In this document: piece by piece, positions 38,637 to 50,420 of the stretch
How positions within the stretch are numbered: the stretch's first letter is position 1
Layout: every line of letters starts with the position of its first letter
The notes under the pieces: model-generated
Database searches by the model: none
The model's input: only the letters and a program-made list of their open reading frames with translations
What the model was told of the DNA's origin: nothing
From: Fasciolopsis buskii
Taxonomy: Eukaryota; Platyhelminthes; Trematoda; Plagiorchiida; Fasciolidae
DNA length: 64,000 bases
Reading direction: 5' to 3'
Assembly (NCBI GenBank): GCA_008360955.1
Contig: LUCM01007681.1
Location: 310,001 to 374,000 of the forward strand
Translations under genes and position numbers: made by a program

Positions 38637-38914
38637 GTTTCGTGGCTAATCATCTCCCATGCTGGGTCAAATTCTGGGCTTTTAAAGATGAAGATTGGAC
38701 CCAGCTTATTATATGTATTGCAAACGAATCTCTAGCACGTTTTGGATTGGCAACATCACTTCACAATTTATGGTCTTACATGCGAAAGAACGCATATCTC
38801 TCCCAGATTTCTATTTTCATCCCTCATTCCGCGGACATTAAACGAAGTACCAAGTGTTCAGCAGATTTTTATAAATTAGATGTGCCCGCCCAACGGCCTA
38901 ATTATCGTCGGTAG
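38637..38914 (+). CDS. exon-like frame of 92 codons, unknown protein
   Basis: A strong acceptor (cttttgtttcag, ending 38636) is followed on the plus strand by a frame entered in phase 1 that runs 91 codons to a TAG at 38912-38914. The peptide begins FVANHLPCWVKFWAFKDED, has a mixed central part (ESLARFGLATSLHNLW) and a polar C-terminus (PAQRPNYRR). No domain is recognised. It starts only 45 bases from the minus-strand start codon at 38591 and points away from it. Any upstream intron of this frame would therefore lie antisense to that gene. Both may not be real. Confidence 0.33.
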
Positions 38915-41900
38915 ATTTGAGCACAAATGACCTGAACGAATGTTAATGTTTATACAAGGAAACACAATTATCCAAACAAAAGAACTAAGCCAAATAATGT
39001 ACACCTTGATTTATTTGTTGGCGAACTGTGTGTCTCGGTACGACCTGCTGAAACAGTTCTACAGTGAAAACCGATAGCATAAGACTATGGAACAAAATTG
39101 ATAAAGGATGACTAAACGTCGGCTAATAAATGCGAACTTTCCTTCAAGATTCCTTAGGACTGCCCAAAAAACGAGAAAATCTCGTCCACGTGTCCAGTGC
39201 CGGGTCTCAGTCTGTGCATCGTTTTGTTTTTTTCCCAATTTTTCAACTTTGCTATTTCCCCTCTCAAAAAATAAACAACAGTGCCACAAGTGACGAACTT
39301 TAACGGGAATCCCCATGCAGGGTTTAGTATGTTGGCGCTAAAGCAATGACAAGTGGATTATCGGGCCCCAAGCGTTTTGCCTGAACATTTGCTTGGGAAC
39401 CTGAGCATGGAGCACAGTATTCGCAGACATTTTATCGACAAATAGCGCTCGTTAGATTATTGGGCTAATTTGAATAATAACTTTTGATGACCAATAAACC
39501 AACAATAATCCGTGGTTTCTCATTCCGCCTGGAACCTGCAAGTAGTCAATAGCAAACATCCACCTTAAGAGGTTTTCAGAATCTGTAATGTATTTGTTTC
39601 TATCCAAGTGTGGTGTAAAAATATCATTTGTGACCAAAGATCGATTCGGTTCGATGTCACTGACATCAGAACGATCCCTTATTTCCTTGCATGACTTGTT
39701 GTGATATCTGTATCCATCTGCATTTAAGCTGAGGTGCTAGGCAGACTGAATTTTAAAATTAGTAGCATGTCACATTTCATTATTAAAAGAAGGGTTTCTT
39801 TAGGCAAAACCCCAACTGGAAATTTCGCGGACCATCCCACAATTTCGGCTATTTGCTCATGACCAAGATATGTGTTGTGGTTGTGTTCACCTAATGATTG
39901 AATCTTCTGACACTGCGCATTTAATTAATCTTTTAATTTTGACTAAGTGCGGATTTTCTGGAGCACCGAGTCACTTTTCAATTTCAATTTACCGGTCGCA
40001 ATAAGATGACGCGCATCCGCATTTTCAGTTTATTTCCCAACTGTAAAATGTGTTTTAATGATACCGTCCTAGCAGTAACAGAAAAGCGTCCAAAGCTGTG
40101 ATATTATTGCTAGATTTCGAAAATGGATTCCTTACTGTTGAGAGATCAGAGAGACAAACGCGGTACCAAAGTGGAAGTTACTAATACGCTGACTTTACAC
40201 CTGACCGTATTTTGTGTATCTATTCTGAGGTATTTTAGGTGCGTATGAACTTCACAGTGGGTGATGCAATCCCGCGTGACCAAACCGCCGTTTCCGAACC
40301 ATCAGAAGTAGAAAAGCTTGTGCATTTTGAGATTAATAACTTTGTTTTTATTTAATTTTTTCGTTCACCGTAATTTAATTTGGTATGTTACGACGAAAAC
40401 ACGCGGACAACATGGGCCATGCAAATTTATGGGTGTTACGAATTGCCTAGTATTGGAATTAGTTTGGACACTCGCACAGGTTTTCATGACAATATTATTC
40501 AACGGTAAAGACAAATAATTCTCTAGGTCCTTGGTTTTTGGCCATTATCTCGTTTTGCTAACAAATAATTAACTCCATCTCTTGCCATGTCAACGGCAGT
40601 TAGCATGCTTGCACGTCAGCCATAACCCAAGCAATTCAACCTTTTGTGAATGCGAAAAATGCAATTTGTTAATCAGTTTTTACTAGTCATTCTATGTGGC
40701 AATTTATTATTTGCAATATCACAAAATGAAGCTTGAGCTTGATGTTGCGCGATAACCATGGAACGAGCTGGGCTCTACTGGATAAATTATTCTGCCTACC
40801 TCACGCTGTCGTTCCAATAGTAATAGAAATGCATTTTAGACAAAATTAAATTGCGCTTTCTCATTAAAATGGTATCTTCAGAACAATACGTTCCAGGACT
40901 AGCACACCATCGGTTCGTGGTGCACGCATTCATTCACTTTGTTTGAGCACTCACAGTCGGTAGAGTTTGATTTGGAAAATAGGTTTTCTGCATTACAATA
41001 ATTTATTTGTTCGGTCGTGAACAGGGTGTGATGTAGTTCACTCCCCAGGACAGAATTCTGCCCTGCACCCTGGCTAATATTTCTAGCAATGATTTATGTT
41101 AATTTTTATGCTGCGATATCCACGATGCTAGCTAGGTTTCATGAAATTACGCAGTCTATAGTATGCGTTCTAGGTAAAACAATTTTCAAATAAATAAATC
41201 ACCTCTAGATTGCTGCACCCAAATTCGCCTGACAGTCACTTCACGTTAAGCGCTTGGTGCATCGGTTCTTTCCCTCGGAAATGCATAGGGACAAGACTGA
41301 CTTATAAATCGAGTGTTTGCATCGTGTCATCGTTGACCCATGAATTGGGCAATACATCGAAAGAACTAATGACAATACTTGCCAAGTGTGTCCCAAAAAT
41401 TATTGGTGAATCAATATAATCGTTGAATTTCATCGAAAACATTTTCAACCGCTCGAAACATGCGAATTTGAGGTTGGGAACGAAAGAAAAACATTTACAC
41501 TCATTTAAATGTAACTACGTTCAAATGTTGTTCAAATTCCTTCTTGCTTTTTCTTTTACTTTCTCAAGTTATCAATTAATCGGAAACGGCGTGTGGTTGC
41601 CGACTTTTTCACTTGGTTGAAATGCGCTAAAATACGGTACTCTAGGAGTATTATCGCAGAGCAGCTGACACCTGTTGATTCAGCAAAATGAATGGATTCC
41701 GATTTAGATTTCTGATTTGTTTTAAGTTGAGTGTTGTACAATTCCTAGCGGAAAATCTTTTGAAAATATGCGTAGGAAGTTAGATAAGATTTCGTTTTCA
41801 CGGACTTATAGGCGTGAACGCTGAAACAAAGAACTCAGATAAATCAAGCCTAAATCCAAGATTTTCCAGATGAGCTAGGATGAATTATAAGGGCGGACAA

Positions 41901-44900
41901 TTTCGATGTTGTTGTCACACTAGGAAAATTTTAAAGCGTTATCGTATAGTCGGATTCACAGCTTTAAAATGCTGAGGGCCATATCATTTTGTTTGTCAGA
42001 AGCCGACTGCATTGCTTGCTTGATGCTGACTGAATATGACTTTTTGCTAGCCACTTGCTAGTGCGACTGACACGATTTCCACAGTTTGGATAAATAAAAA
42101 TCTCACGCACTTGAAGGTGATTTACAAATCCGTATTTTGTTCATCATTCGCGTAATACGTGTTAAAGATTGCCAAACAGGCATGTAATTTACGCTTTTCG
42201 CTGGTCGGCTGTTCCTAACCGGCCGACAACCTGCCCAAATGGTGGCGGGAGATTTGCATCTTTGGATTAGACGTTTCTTGGTGAAGTCAACAAATATGAT
42301 CCATGTTTAGTTATATCAGTAAACTGGGTAGAAATATTAGCACTGAATGAATGCATCAGTAAAACCTTTCTTGAAAATTTCCATTAGACAGGTTATTTTT
42401 CTACTCCGAGCGTACCAGCTTCGCATCTTTTGTACAAATACTGAACATACAACAGCTCCTTCTTGTGGTCACTTGCACAATTTCTGATTTGAATGTGTGC
42501 ATGACTTCTGATCAACTAATTCTCCGTATCCATGCGCGAAGCGACCATTGTAGATAACAAAACACACCGATGTTCAATTCAATAACCATAAAGAAGGCTC
42601 GATGACACTAAGGTAGTTACGCGATTCACAAGGAAGCTTTCTCAAGATTGAAATCAATAAAAATGTGCCAGGGTGCGTTTAACATAACCGGCCATTATTT
42701 ACTGGAGTGCTGGGTTTCATAAAATCACCTGCATTAGTGATAAACTTTTGAGGTTTATAATCTACTTCAACGATTGAAGGCTGGAACACTCGGACGTACT
42801 TCGTTCAAAGTAAAAGGAATATGGAAATTATTTGACAATGTAAGTTTCGACTGTTCGTTAGAAGATAAACCGAGGACTTCATCAGTGGGAGCCACAATTT
42901 GTTCACTATTAACACCGACTGTGTCAGCAACAGGTAGTTCAAAGACATGCTAATCTCTAACGAAGACAATTCAGACGTATTCGTCATTTTTGGGGAAAAA
43001 TGAAAATTCGAGCTGAAATCATACTGGGGTAATTTTTGGACGGATTTCTTCATTAATCCGAATAGGCTGCTTATAAACAACATGAATGATGTCATATCAG
43101 CGTCAGTGCAAATGCAAGCCGAGAACAGTTATACTTTCGACAAAATTCAAAGTCCAAATAACTTAAACGATGAGCATCAGTAACCGTAGCAAAAGTCCCA
43201 CCAAAATTGGAATGACAACCAGAAGCTTAATTTATCGCCAACCGCAGCAGTGAAATCAATAAAACTGTGCACTTGTCAAATCAAAATTGAACGAAAATCC
43301 AAACTTGAGAAAACTGGATGATATCCGAAGTCAGCAGACCGTTGTCTAGATACTCCAATTACTGGCAGCGTGGCATCTGAATTATGATAATCTAAACGAA
43401 GCTGCGCAGGTTCATCCTAAATCCCATAGATCCAACTATTGAGCAGGTAGAACTAGTAAACGCTAACCGAAATCAATGAAGTCTTCCCCTAAGTGAAATA
43501 TGAGTGAAACATTCGAACTAATCCTATGATGAAAATAGAACGCGTTTCAACGCGGACTGAGAAACGTAATTTTTGGCAAGTTTGTGTGCTCTGTAGTACT
43601 TATGTGTTCTAATTCACCTTATTTCATGTAACTGTAATTTACAGTTCCAAGTCAAAAAGCTTTGGGCTCCTTCTACTGGGCAAATGATTACCTTGTCGTC
43701 TAACATGTTAAAACTATTCACCAAGACTAATACGAACTTAAGCCATGTACCACATAGTCTATGAATTCCAGCTTGAATGAACATAAATTAGAAAAATAAA
43801 GTCATCCCACGGAATTTTCTGATGACCTAGTTTCATGAAATGACCAGAAGAGCTAAGAAGTAGTCAGTATAAATCCTGCCACAACATTTGGCCCGAGGAG
43901 TAAAGCCTGGAGGACTAAAAATTACATTACAAATGACAAAACTATTTCAAATCCGGTCTTAATTCTTTATGGTCTGACATGAGTAAATCCATCAAATTAG
44001 CGATTTTTGTGATCGATATTTGTTCCCCTTAAAAACCGTATTAAGGTTTGAGTACAAACATACAGGTAGGACTTCATTAAGGAAGCACTGTGAAAACTGT
44101 AGTTTTTGAGGATAACAGTAGAAATCATTCTCTGAGGAAACATTTTCTTCTAAGTACTGGAACGACTATCGACAAATCTACATCAGTATAATCGGACGGG
44201 TAGGTTTGTTTAAGCAAATTGCCAAGTTTATATATAAACGTATATATAACAAACTACCGTCTTTGTATTCGATTCAATTTGTAAGTGCATATGCGAATGA
44301 AGCTGTAGAAAATATTGCTGCAAAAATCACTGCCCACTTCTCACGGTTGACTCCGTTTGCTCTTGGGCCTTGATTAATTCAAACCCGCATTTCTCGCCGT
44401 GGACGTTGATTTACTACGTTTTAGACCCCCAGGTGCATTGCAGCTCACATTGTGCCAAAATATCGTGCCACCGAGCGATTTTGTACAAGAATGATTTGAA
44501 GTCCTACGTGGACAGGAAGGACTGTGCAAGCCTGAATGGGCAAATCACAGAACAAATGCAGGTACCAGTGAGTTAATGCTAAATGTTTTCAGGCTCAGTG
44601 TTATCTATGTCATATCATACAGCAAGCAGGTTGACCACTAAGGATTGTACCAAAACAAATGAATCATACATTTTGTAGCGCATCACACTGATTGCAAACT
44701 ACATCGCTAATATTAAGAGACATTCGATAGTAAAAGCCCAAACGGAGACAAAACAACTGTTCTTCTTGAGGGAAAACCGATTGGATCACAAAGCAAAGAC
44801 AGCAACTATTTTTTATCTTTGAACTCCGGGGTAATAACCATGTACCTTGATGCCTGGTCAGAAAGATGTCAGACGTGGTTCGATTTGGTGTCAGGTTTAG

Positions 44901-45355
44901 GCGTGATGCAATGCCCAGTCCGTAATAGAATCACTAGGCTTGATTAGCAATCTGGAATTATTGTGCAGTTTGCTGTTCTGTATTTGTTAATTCATATGCG
45001 TTGCACTTGGCACGTTGAACACTCTTCAGTATTAGTCACAAATGTTGCTTCGCACAAGAGAAAACGGTGTACAGTTTCGCTAAGTGAGCAGACTGACATT
45101 GATTTTTGTATCCGTTAGCATGCTTCTAAAACCTACATACTTGGCACTGCTAAATCTACTCGGTGTTTCAGTTTACTCAATGTTTTGACTTCTAATTCGC
45201 ATTGTTTGCCCTTTTATCGCAAACACAGCTTCAGGCACAACATTCGGAAGTCGTTCGGGTCAAGTAACTTGCAGAAATTTCCATACGGTAAATAAACATT
45301 GGTAACTGGTCTCGGAGGCAAACAATTGTACATCCGTAAATTTTCTCCAAATGCC
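38915..45355. other. AT-rich stretch, no supported gene
   Basis: No domain or RNA gene recognised. Opposed frames at 39059-39316 overlap each other. The part at 42.8-44.6 kb carries many short frames in all phases (for example minus 42805-43095) that could be a long-decayed coding element, but no motif supports a family call. A palindromic AT tract lies at about 44226-44250. Confidence 0.4.
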
Positions 45356-45565
45356 CTAAATTCTTCCTTCCACCCCTTTGGATATGACACCATCTAGTTT
45401 GAAACCGCCAAATCTTTTTTGTTCATGCAGTCTACGCATTGGAACACCTACATTATTTAGTGCAAAAATGAGTGCTATTGTCTCTCCGGGTGATCTGCTA
45501 GTTAGAAAAAAGACATTTCCGAAGTGTACCTGATTTTGCTTTCTGAAGACCAGTGGCCCAGCATG
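45356..45565 (-). CDS. open frame of 69 codons, minus-strand group, unknown protein
   Basis: A stop-to-stop frame on the minus strand, from after a TAA at 45566 to a TAG at 45356. It encodes a coherent-looking peptide with FGNVFFLTSRSPGETIALIF, then VGVPMRRLHEQKRFGGFKL. There is no ATG near its start, so it would have to be an internal or terminal exon; possible acceptors are weak. It is grouped with the minus-strand frames at 45860-46063 and 46461-46718, which lie upstream in transcription order. I recognise no domain. Confidence 0.22.
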   Translation of the reverse strand, partial: HAGPLVFRKQNQVHFGNVFFLTSRSPGETIALIFALNNVGVPMRRLHEQKRFGGFKLDGVISKGVEGRI

Positions 45566-45859
45566 TTAATTAGAGAGAACATTCAATCATCCACAACCAT
45601 ATAAATAATGCATCGGACTGATTGAAAGCAAGTGAAAATAACCGTTGGTAAGATGAATATCATGGTCCTCTTTACATACGAGGTAGCAGAGAATATGCTC
45701 TGCTAAGATCTACGATTGTGAATTTCGTACTTCTTGATACACTTTCTAACTAACCTACTGATTCTATGGAGTGGGCATTTTCTTAGACGATACGAGGAAT
45801 TCCATCAGATCTAATCCATTTTTTGCTGTACATTCTACTTGAACTGCGTCTCCATACTC

Positions 45860-46063
45860 TCAGGCAGGTGCCCGTAAAAAATCGACACTCCGTTCCAAAT
45901 TATCAATTAGGCCAAAGCTCAAGGTAAAAGGAACATTTGGCTGGTTGCTCGATTGCCGTTGCGTGAAAAGATTATATCGATATTTTTGCCAGGCATCAAA
46001 TAACTGTGATTGTTCTATGGTCTGAATTACTTGTATCATGTTCCTCCTCACTAAACTTTGCAC
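45860..46063 (-). CDS. open frame of 67 codons, minus-strand group, unknown protein
   Basis: A minus-strand frame ending in TGA at 45860, with a Gln/Asn-rich peptide: QSLVRRNMIQVIQTIEQ, then RQSSNQPNVPFTLSFG. A weak acceptor-like gggctag lies near 46064. The composition looks like protein rather than chance. The link to the neighbouring frames is only by strand and distance (400 nt from the exon candidate at 46.5 kb). No domain recognised. Confidence 0.24.
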   Translation of the reverse strand: MQSLVRRNMIQVIQTIEQSQLFDAWQKYRYNLFTQRQSSNQPNVPFTLSFGLIDNLERSVDFLRAPA

Positions 46064-46460
46064 TAGCCCAAAGCATCAACTGTAGAAAAGTTTACTGTAC
46101 AGTACTAGCCTAGTCATGCCAAAATAATATAGGTTTTGCCATTTGCGTAAGCATTTAACAATCAAATTTCGTTCCGGGGTTTCCGTATAGTAAGCTCCGT
46201 TTATGATTCACGTTTATGATTCGCCATTGTCCGCTTATTCCAGCAACTGATGCATTTCTTGTTCAATAATGTTATCTCCCTCTGAAGTCTGCTGACTAAT
46301 CAAATTAACAGCCTACTCATCTGAAAAGATTAGTTAATGCTTAGGGTGAAAATTTCAGACATTCACAGGATTGGCGAGTCCGTACGGCTGACAAGCAGCT
46401 AAACCATTTTTCTGTCCACTAAAATCGGACTGTAATTGGATTTGCTTATTTACTTAGCTG

Positions 46461-46718
46461 TCAGTAATAGTTGAAATCTTCTTCATGATCGCCCCACTGC
46501 GCCACACGAACTGGTGGAAAAAGATTTTTCGAGACTAGCAAATCCTCCGAAAAAGTTACCCTTGAACAAGAAACCAGTTCCAAGTTATGTATCGGAAAAG
46601 TAATTCCCCTTTTTCGAGGTCTTGTAGTACAATTTGAACATGTAGATAGATTTACTATTTGTTCCAAAAAAACTGTAAATTGGTCCATCCATGAGTGCAG
46701 ATAAGGAGCCCAGTGAGC
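46461..46718 (-). CDS. exon-like frame of 85 codons, candidate exon, unknown protein
   Basis: A clean acceptor, caagtttcag, ends at 46719 on the minus strand and is followed in phase 0 by 85 codons to a TGA at 46461. The peptide starts AHWAPYLHSWMDQF, contains a CSNC pair followed by basic residues (TTRPRKRG) and ends acidic (WGDHEEDFNYY). No family is recognised, and the two cysteines alone do not define a zinc site. A second frame across the first 45 codons is also open (MDGPIYSFFG), so frame choice relies on the acceptor phase. It heads a set of three same-strand frames down to 45.36 kb. Confidence 0.35.
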   Translation of the reverse strand, partial: AHWAPYLHSWMDQFTVFLEQIVNLSTCSNCTTRPRKRGITFPIHNLELVSCSRVTFSEDLLVSKNLFPPVRVAQWGDHEEDFNYY

Positions 46719-47160
46719 CTGAAACTTGAGTTTGCATAGAATCGCTGGATCAGCTATAGTAAAGAATCAGAGCGAATAGAATTCTCAATTGCTTCACTTT
46801 AGAAATGTAACAAAATATAAACGCCACAGGTAGAATAAAGATCATGTACATAAGTAGGGCTTCATATCGCGATCTCTTGAGCGATTCAAGGATTGATGAT
46901 TAAGTGCCACAAAGTTAGCGATCTTCGTCGTTCGCATGCTGCCTTTAGAGCGTGAAAATCAAAACCTTCATTCTCCATATTACCAGGTGCGGATTCGTAG
47001 TTGCAAAGTACAACAGCGTAGTTGATAAAAGCTTAACTTAATCAAAATTAGATCTTGGCATGCCCGAACCTATTGCAAGTACTGCAAAGGAAGATACTGT
47101 AGGCACTAGAAATCCGATGAAATGCATCATGTAATACATGTTAGTAGTAGGAGATTGAAT
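46719..47160. other. short stretch before the inverted SINE pair
   Basis: No feature seen. An 82-codon frame on the minus strand (47038-47286) runs into the SINE at 47161 and is explained by it. Confidence 0.45.
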
Positions 47161-47350
47161 GTTTTCATGAAATAATTCACCATGTGATATCATTGCTCGA
47201 CTCACCATAAAGAAAACATGGAAGCACTGTATAGCTGTTTCATCCTTGTTAGGAATCATCAGCAATGCATGTCGACCGCGCCCCAACTGGGACGCGAACC
47301 CGGGACGAACGATTCTGAGTCGAAGGCCTTAGCCATTACGCTTTCGGGCA
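47161..47350 (-). mobile_element. tRNA-derived SINE, family B, copy 1 (minus)
   Basis: Read on the minus strand from 47350, the head folds as a degenerate tRNA. The A box aagcgtaatgg is followed 44 nt later by the B box ggttcgcgtcc (47300-47290), with five of seven acceptor pairs and a CAG anticodon loop. The D and T stems are mostly paired; the anticodon stem has only three pairs and the class II variable arm expected of a tRNA-Leu is absent, so it is not a working tRNA gene. An unrelated body of about 120 nt follows and ends at gttttcatga (47161). The body is repeated in reverse at 47.6-47.73 kb. Confidence 0.7.
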
Positions 47351-47553
47351 GGCTCTGAACGGTTTGTCGAACGTCACCACATGATATTGCACCTCTCCAT
47401 CATTGATTTGCACGGTTACTGTCCGCTAGCTCACAGCGATTAACCCTTTCTGATGGATGACTTCTCTGCAGGTGGCCCAAGTACGACGGAGGCTTTGGAT
47501 ATGACTTACATTTCTTGAAAACTTGGTGCATGTTAGTACTGCTAGATCGAATT

Positions 47554-47727
47554 CGCTGTGACGTTCGACTTAAAATTGTTCGTCCCCGTTTCTCTTCCCA
47601 GTTCAAGCGCAGTCCACATGCACTGTTTATCATTCCTAACAAAGATGAAACAGCTGTACAGTACTTCCATTGTTTCTTCATGGTGAGTTGAGCAATGATG
47701 TCACATGGTGAATTATTTCATGAAAAC
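47554..47727 (+). mobile_element. tRNA-derived SINE, family B, copy 2 (plus)
   Basis: This is homologous to the minus-strand copy at 47.16-47.35 kb across the whole body, with about 14 mismatches in 120 bases by eye. Only the 3' half of the tRNA-like head remains, starting near 47554 with gacgttcgac, and the B-box region has decayed (cgtttctcttccc). The copy therefore looks 5'-truncated and silent. It ends at the same point as copy 1 (tgaaaac, 47727), which defines the family 3' end. Confidence 0.68.
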
Positions 47728-50119
47728 CTCACGTAATCTCATACCGTGAAATTATTGTTTTCACTTCCGATGCACTCCCTATTTAACCGTGAGCGATGTG
47801 GAATAATGCAGCCTGTTTTGTGTAGTTTTCTGTGACGCATCCAGTTAACCTTGACTATAATAACATGGCAAATTACGATCACGTCTACAAAACATGGGAC
47901 AGTTCGATATGTCACTAACGCCTATCACTGGTAAGCCTAGGCTTGCGGTCACCTTCGTCTGGTATCAAGTGCTTGGACAATATGAAGTTGTCGAGTATTT
48001 TAGAACATGCAGCTTTGCCATTCCCGGTCCATTGTAGCTGTTAGGTAGAAGTCCAGTGCACATAGATTAGTCGCCCAGTCTTGTAGGTATATGTGTTTGG
48101 CGTCACTGAATATGCGGACTTAAATGTGCAACTAAGACATCAACGGGAGCAGTAAAATATGACTCTTTCGACAACAGCCGAGGATCTACTTCCGGCAGGA
48201 GTGAAGTGGACAAAAGCGTATGGTCAAATCAAAAATGTTCATTAAATCAGAAAATCTGTTTCAAGTCCCCCGCGCATACGTCTAAATCACGAAAATAATG
48301 CGGAGTGATATTTTCCCTGGTAACCAATGAGGCAAGCAGCAATGTAATTTTTTGAAGCATTTCGGATTATTTAGATTGGCTTTCGATTCAATTAAGAGTT
48401 TATGGTCCAAGCTAAAAACGTAACGTGATTTAATAATTACTGTGGCATATCTAAAGGCAGAAAGCAGTAGAATTGTTCAAATGATTAATTAATAGTTACT
48501 GGATAACTTTTTGTCTACCCGCATTGTTTCTTCAACGACATGAATGTGGAGTTAAAATTCGAGGGAATAGCCACAACGGTACACCATAATCATTGATTAG
48601 ATTTTCTCTGATAATAAAGATTCCGTAGAATATGTAATGCCTATCACGTTACCACCGGCTAAGCGAAGTCACTTTTAATGGGTACTAGAATAAATTGATC
48701 GAAAAATAATAATAACAACAGATAATCGGGGAGTGGAAATACATTTATACATATAAGCTGTATTTTCTGTTTCAGATTAGATAATATACGCTGATGCATT
48801 TCACGTCGATTTCATCAGTTCATACGTATGTATCTAGCATCGATGGCCAATGTAGACTGAGTTTTCTTAATTGTTGTTTTTGGGTTCACAGAAGGGAACT
48901 ACATGGGTGAATTCTGATCACTTCTATGGTGAACAGGATTCTATCTCTAACATAGTCTGACAACGTTGATTAAAAAGGTGGATTCTATTAGTTGCCTGGG
49001 GATTGTCTTGCTTCTGTTCTTTGTCGGTTCATCCCCAGCCAGCTCAGGCGATGTGCTTTCATGCATCCATGAAATCTCTACTCTTCTTTTGTCCTACATA
49101 ACTAATCACACAGGCAAGCATGTTAATGCAAAACATGAGATTGAACGCACAATCCATTATTTTCTTTCACGCAAGAACTGAGTGCGACCTGAGTACAATA
49201 AATAGTTAAGCAGCAAAATTCGTATTCCTAACTGGCACCTAGAACTCCTTACTTGAAACGCTTCCAGTGGTCGCTTCTTTAAAACAGACCGATAAACGTG
49301 GGCCTTTCTCCTTATGTTTTAGGCTGGGTTCGGTTATGTTAATTTTTCCGATTTCCCAGTTGAAATATCCAGGTGTGCCTCCTTGCAGAATTTTCAGTTT
49401 TACTCTTCTTAGTTCGTCTCGAAGTATGTATGATATGCACACCACAAGGCATTTGTTTGTTGAAGACTGACAAATGTAGCTCCATCGATTTGCCGCAACA
49501 ACAATTTGAGAATCCAAGCAAACTCTGTTTGTTTTCTTCTGATGATCTGGTCGTTAAATTGTGCTTTCCTGACAGCATGCTAGGAATATATTGATTTGAG
49601 CAGAACATCCAGGGATTTCCAGTTTCAGAGCGAATTTGATCTTTATGAGGTTAGTTGATATTTCCCGGAATATTACGGGGGTCTATGGTAGACTCGGTGA
49701 TGTGTCGCAGTGATCGTTTGCTGCAGTTATATGAAAACCGGAACATGTCTGCACTCACTTAAACTTTCAGAGTTTGACATTAATTCTGCAGATCAGTTTT
49801 ACTAGTGAATCTCTTCAATCGGCTTAATCGTGATCTTCCTGTTCAGGAACCTAATTACCTTTGGAAGTACTTAAAAACCATTTCATTCCAAACACTTGAG
49901 GCGTTTCTACTAAACACCGGATCAATAAGAACAAAATCAACAGCACCTTGTTTCATTGACAAAATTTCATCTATATTTTTCCCATCGAACTGCAATTAAA
50001 TTCATTGAAACCAACAAAACCAGTTCCGTTTTGTCCACGTAGTAGTGACAAAATGAGCTGAACGCCAACAGGTAGTCACCACTCTATTCCTCAACATCAC
50101 TACGGGGGTCTAAAGCGCC
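47728..50119. other. AT-rich stretch, no supported gene
   Basis: Opposed frames of 67-92 codons overlap at 49239-49608 on both strands, so neither can be preferred. No domain, RNA gene or repeat was recognised. Confidence 0.4.
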
Positions 50120-50420
50120 ATACGACTACCAGTCATAAAAGTTTTCTCAAGATTGCGCCCAAATGACTTTGCATCTCAGACAGGCTATGATGAGTTCCGG
50201 CCTCACTTGGCGTACTACAACGGGTTGACCGCTTATTGATACTCCGAGAAGGGGAGATGGCCAACCTTGATTCAGTCCCAATCACAGAAGGCGTACGAAG
50301 CCTACGGCTGCATGCTCATCGGTGTATGTGTAAGGGGGGTGCCCTGGACACTCGTGATGCTTCACCCTCATCCGATGAACGTGTGAAGTAAACAATAAAT
50401 CACCTTCACCCCAGTGGTCG
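50120..50420. repeat. GC-richer block, possible unclassified interspersed repeat
   Basis: This block contrasts with its AT-rich flanks and contains a run such as gaaggcgtacgaagcctacg and a ggggggtgcc patch. It is not open in any frame for long. Composition and sharp borders suggest a fragment of a repeat (for example a retroelement 3' end), but I recognise no motif and it has no second copy in the window. Confidence 0.3.

Larger units (their letters stand above)
47161..47727. repeat. imperfect inverted repeat formed by two family B SINEs
   Basis: Arms at 47161-47340 and 47554-47727 are reverse complements at roughly 88 percent over the 120-base core by eye count, separated by about 213 bases. 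Read-through RNA from either strand could fold into a long hairpin. The arms point tail-outwards, with the tRNA heads facing the spacer. Confidence 0.78.

Noticed and set aside
42805..44576. Decayed retrotransposon coding region
   Set aside because: Many short frames but no RT, integrase, gag or protease motif in any phase.
47038..47286. Minus-strand frame of 82 codons
   Set aside because: Mostly the body of a family B SINE copy; the matching part of the other copy gives a similar peptide.
48780..48835. Minus-strand ctgatga ... gaaa, the core of a hammerhead ribozyme, which flatworm SINEs and PLEs sometimes carry
   Set aside because: The bases between the two core elements cannot form stem II, and no stem III with a UH cleavage site follows.
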